DNA from: Candidatus Uhrbacteria bacterium
GTDB lineage: Bacteria > Patescibacteriota > Patescibacteriia > 2-12-FULL-60-25
Direction of reading: 5' to 3'
DNA length: 5,181 bases
NCBI GenBank assembly: GCA_023246415.1
Contig: JAHFIK010000008.1
Coordinates: forward strand, 25,714 to 30,894
The notes under the pieces were generated by a model. That model saw only the letters and a program-made list of their open reading frames with translations, made no database searches and was not told the origin of the DNA. Shown one piece after another: positions 3,973-5,181 of this stretch (positions are counted from its first letter, which is position 1; each line of letters opens with the position of its first letter). Both the position numbers and the translations under genes were made by a program.

Positions 3973-4566
3973 ATGGCCCAAAAAGGAAATACGTTCCCGG
4001 ACGACGAGCCCGAGACCGTACGACAATTGCCCTACGAGCAGAATCCAACAACATACACCCGTCTGTGGTCGGAAATTTCGACTGGTGCGGTCTATCTCAT
4101 TGGCCGGCCTGGCGAAATGGCGCTCCCATGGGTTCCGATTACGGTGATCAGCATGTATGACACGGGCGAACTCCTGTTCTTTCCAGAACGGTCGTTGCGT
4201 CCACAGATTACGCTGGCATTTGTGCCGACCTCGCAACGATCCGAGCATGCGCGATCTGTTCCGCCACCGGGACACTCCATGCGTGTCGGACCGCTCACCG
4301 GCTTTTCTTCCGTGGAGGAAGACCAGCAACATGCGCGGTTAGATTCCTCACCGGATCTTCCACGCGCTCATGAACATCTTTGCCTTCAACTTGATCCGGC
4401 GAAGATCATTCATAATCCTGAGCTTCAGTGTTCTGAGATTCATCGGACCTATTGGATCGCCACCGAAGTGCCGGTTGAAGATGAAGAAGACCCGCTGCTC
4501 CTCAAACTCACGTTCCCGAATGAATGCCGACTGCGTCCGCTCCTCTTGGAGCAACGAAGGATGTAG
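3973..4566 (+). CDS. Uncharacterised 197-residue protein
   Basis: I do not recognise a family. The start at ATG 3973 is supported by AGGGGA (3958-3963) nine bases upstream and by a promoter behind that. A terminator begins 26 bases after the stop, so it is a stand-alone unit. The protein is soluble-looking, with no signal peptide or membrane helix. The N-terminus is acidic and polar (residues 1-25). A beta-rich stretch follows around residues 35-85 (TGAVYLIGRPGEM, WVPITVISMYDTGELLFF, ITLAFVP). The middle is Pro/Ser/His-rich and probably disordered (86-130), and a second ordered part (about 135-190) contains the acidic run EVPVEDEEDP before LLLKLTFP. Overlapping reverse-strand ORFs lack start signals and look like shadows. 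Base composition matches its neighbours, so there is no sign of recent transfer. Confidence 0.75.
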   Translation: MAQKGNTFPDDEPETVRQLPYEQNPTTYTRLWSEISTGAVYLIGRPGEMALPWVPITVISMYDTGELLFFPERSLRPQITLAFVPTSQRSEHARSVPPPGHSMRVGPLTGFSSVEEDQQHARLDSSPDLPRAHEHLCLQLDPAKIIHNPELQCSEIHRTYWIATEVPVEDEEDPLLLKLTFPNECRLRPLLLEQRRM

Positions 4567-4591
4567 CGCATGACGAAATCTATAAAACGAA

Positions 4592-4628
4592 CCCGCCCAG
4601 CAGTTAGCTGAGCGGGATCTGTTTTTTT
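4592..4628 (+). terminator. Intrinsic terminator after the hypothetical protein
   Basis: CCCGC (4592-4596) pairs with GCGGG (4612-4616) and CAGC (4598-4601) with GCTG (4607-4610). One C-A mismatch separates the two stems and the loop is AGTTA. A run of seven T residues (4622-4628) follows. This is the clearest canonical terminator for a plus-strand gene in the window. Confidence 0.85.
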
Positions 4629-4649
4629 CAGGATGGAAAAAGGAAAAAA

Positions 4650-4695
4650 GAAAATGGCTCTAGAGCCATTTTCCATTTTCCATTTTCCTTTTTCC
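4650..4695. repeat. 24-bp palindrome running into a 7-bp tandem repeat
   Basis: 4650-4673 is a perfect 24-bp palindrome centred on TCTAGA, with arms GAAAATGGCTC/GAGCCATTTTC. Its right arm runs into ATTTTCC repeated three times (4668-4688) and then TTTTTCC (4689-4695). The purine-rich left flank (4635-4649) roughly mirrors this, so a longer imperfect hairpin can form. On the minus strand the left flank reads as a T-rich run, so the structure probably also terminates the dehydrogenase gene, which ends at 4701. Confidence 0.75.
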
Positions 4696-4700
4696 CGACG

Positions 4701-5181
4701 TTACTTCGCTGGCGTTAACGCTGGTTTTCCCGTCAGAACAGCAACAATGTTATTCGCTGCAACGCGGGCCATGGCTTCGCGGGCTTCAACCGTGGCGCTT
4801 GCGATGTGCGGCGTGAGGACCACGTTTGGCATGGCGCGCAGTGTTTTGTTGTCTGTGACCGAGCATGCAATGTGTGGCTCGCATTCGAACACATCGATGC
4901 CAGCACCGGCGATCTGTTTGGCTTTGAGGGCTTTGACGAGCGCGGTTTCGTCGACGACTGGTCCGCGGGCGGTGTTGATGAGGTAGGCTGTCTTTTTCAT
5001 CATCGCGAGCTGTTCCGTTGAAATGAGGTGTCGCGTGGAGGGGAGGAGCGGGCAGTGGAGGCTGACGAAATCCGATTGCTTTAAGAGCTGGGCCATGGTC
5101 ACTTTTTTTGCACCGTACTGCTTTTCAAGAACCTCGTTCGCATTCATGTCGGAGTAGAGGATGTTCATTCCGAATCCGTTC
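4701..5181 (-). CDS. D-2-hydroxyacid dehydrogenase, glyoxylate/hydroxypyruvate reductase-like (C-terminal part)
   Basis: The minus-strand frame is open from the window edge to TAA at 4703-4701, so the N-terminal part is missing. The visible 160 or so residues begin NGFGMNILYSD, the end of the Rossmann nucleotide-binding segment typical of the family, so the ATG at 5168 is internal and not the start. Signature motifs follow: DFVSLHCPLLPSTRHLI, then INTARGPVVDE with the catalytic arginine, then GIDVFECEP with the catalytic glutamate, then LTPHIASAT with the catalytic histidine. The enzyme uses NAD(P)H to interconvert 2-oxoacids and D-2-hydroxyacids. The C-terminal pattern (PNVVLTPHIASAT, NNIVAVLTGKP) is closest to GyaR-type glyoxylate reductases, but substrate and cofactor preference cannot be set, because much of the substrate-binding domain and the GxGxxG loop are outside the window. 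No catalytic residue is missing in the visible part. Confidence 0.92.
   Translation of the reverse strand, partial: NGFGMNILYSDMNANEVLEKQYGAKKVTMAQLLKQSDFVSLHCPLLPSTRHLISTEQLAMMKKTAYLINTARGPVVDETALVKALKAKQIAGAGIDVFECEPHIACSVTDNKTLRAMPNVVLTPHIASATVEAREAMARVAANNIVAVLTGKPALTPAK

Noticed and set aside
3952..4332. 126-codon reverse-strand ORF over the hypothetical protein
   Set aside because: The plus-strand gene has a promoter, ribosome binding site and terminator; the reverse ORF has none and is very Arg-rich, as shadows often are.
4633..5021. Plus-strand ORFs over the dehydrogenase
   Set aside because: Antisense to a gene with clear catalytic motifs.

Overview
The window is bacterial. Its genes are compact and most have clear GGAGG-type ribosome binding sites. 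TGA works as an ordinary stop, and there are several intrinsic-type terminators. No gene here fixes the lineage. The unfamiliar hypothetical protein and the heptad-repeat intergenic hairpins suggest a poorly sampled group, and a candidate-phylum (Patescibacteria-like) genome is only a guess. Most of the window is moderately GC-rich, but about 930-2800 is visibly more A/T-rich, as an acquired cassette would be.

Left part (1-900). A divergent promoter pair at about 57-141 probably drives a gene leaving the window to the left (GTG start at 23, minus strand) and a 36-residue single-pass membrane peptide (186-296, plus). Hairpins and a terminator follow. A NUDT15/MTH2-like Nudix hydrolase lies on the minus strand (448-897).

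Centre (about 919-2831). This is the main item: a retron-like cassette. In order it holds a promoter with a 17-bp palindromic operator-like site inside it, a structured leader that looks like an msr-msd retron RNA (about 990-1260), a short ORF of 52-74 codons, an XRE-type helix-turn-helix protein (1489-1803) and a divergent reverse transcriptase with YVDD (1805-2812). The three ORFs are 6 nt and 1 nt apart, which suggests translational coupling. A 13-base sequence from the RNA region recurs exactly just before the HTH start codon. The cassette ends in a perfect 18-bp hairpin whose loop holds the RT stop codon and whose right arm overlaps the CCA end of a convergent tRNA-Ala(UGC) gene. The likely logic is an HTH-regulated RT/ncRNA unit, plausibly for phage defence. 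The retron type, the cDNA and the effector all remain inference.

Right part (2906-5181). A spacer with several hairpins precedes a HAD-superfamily phosphatase/phosphomutase (3120-3788). Next come a terminator and a long heptad-repeat hairpin, then an unrecognised 197-residue protein with its own promoter (3973-4566). Another terminator and a second heptad-repeat hairpin follow. Last is the C-terminal part of a D-2-hydroxyacid dehydrogenase on the minus strand, cut by the window edge.
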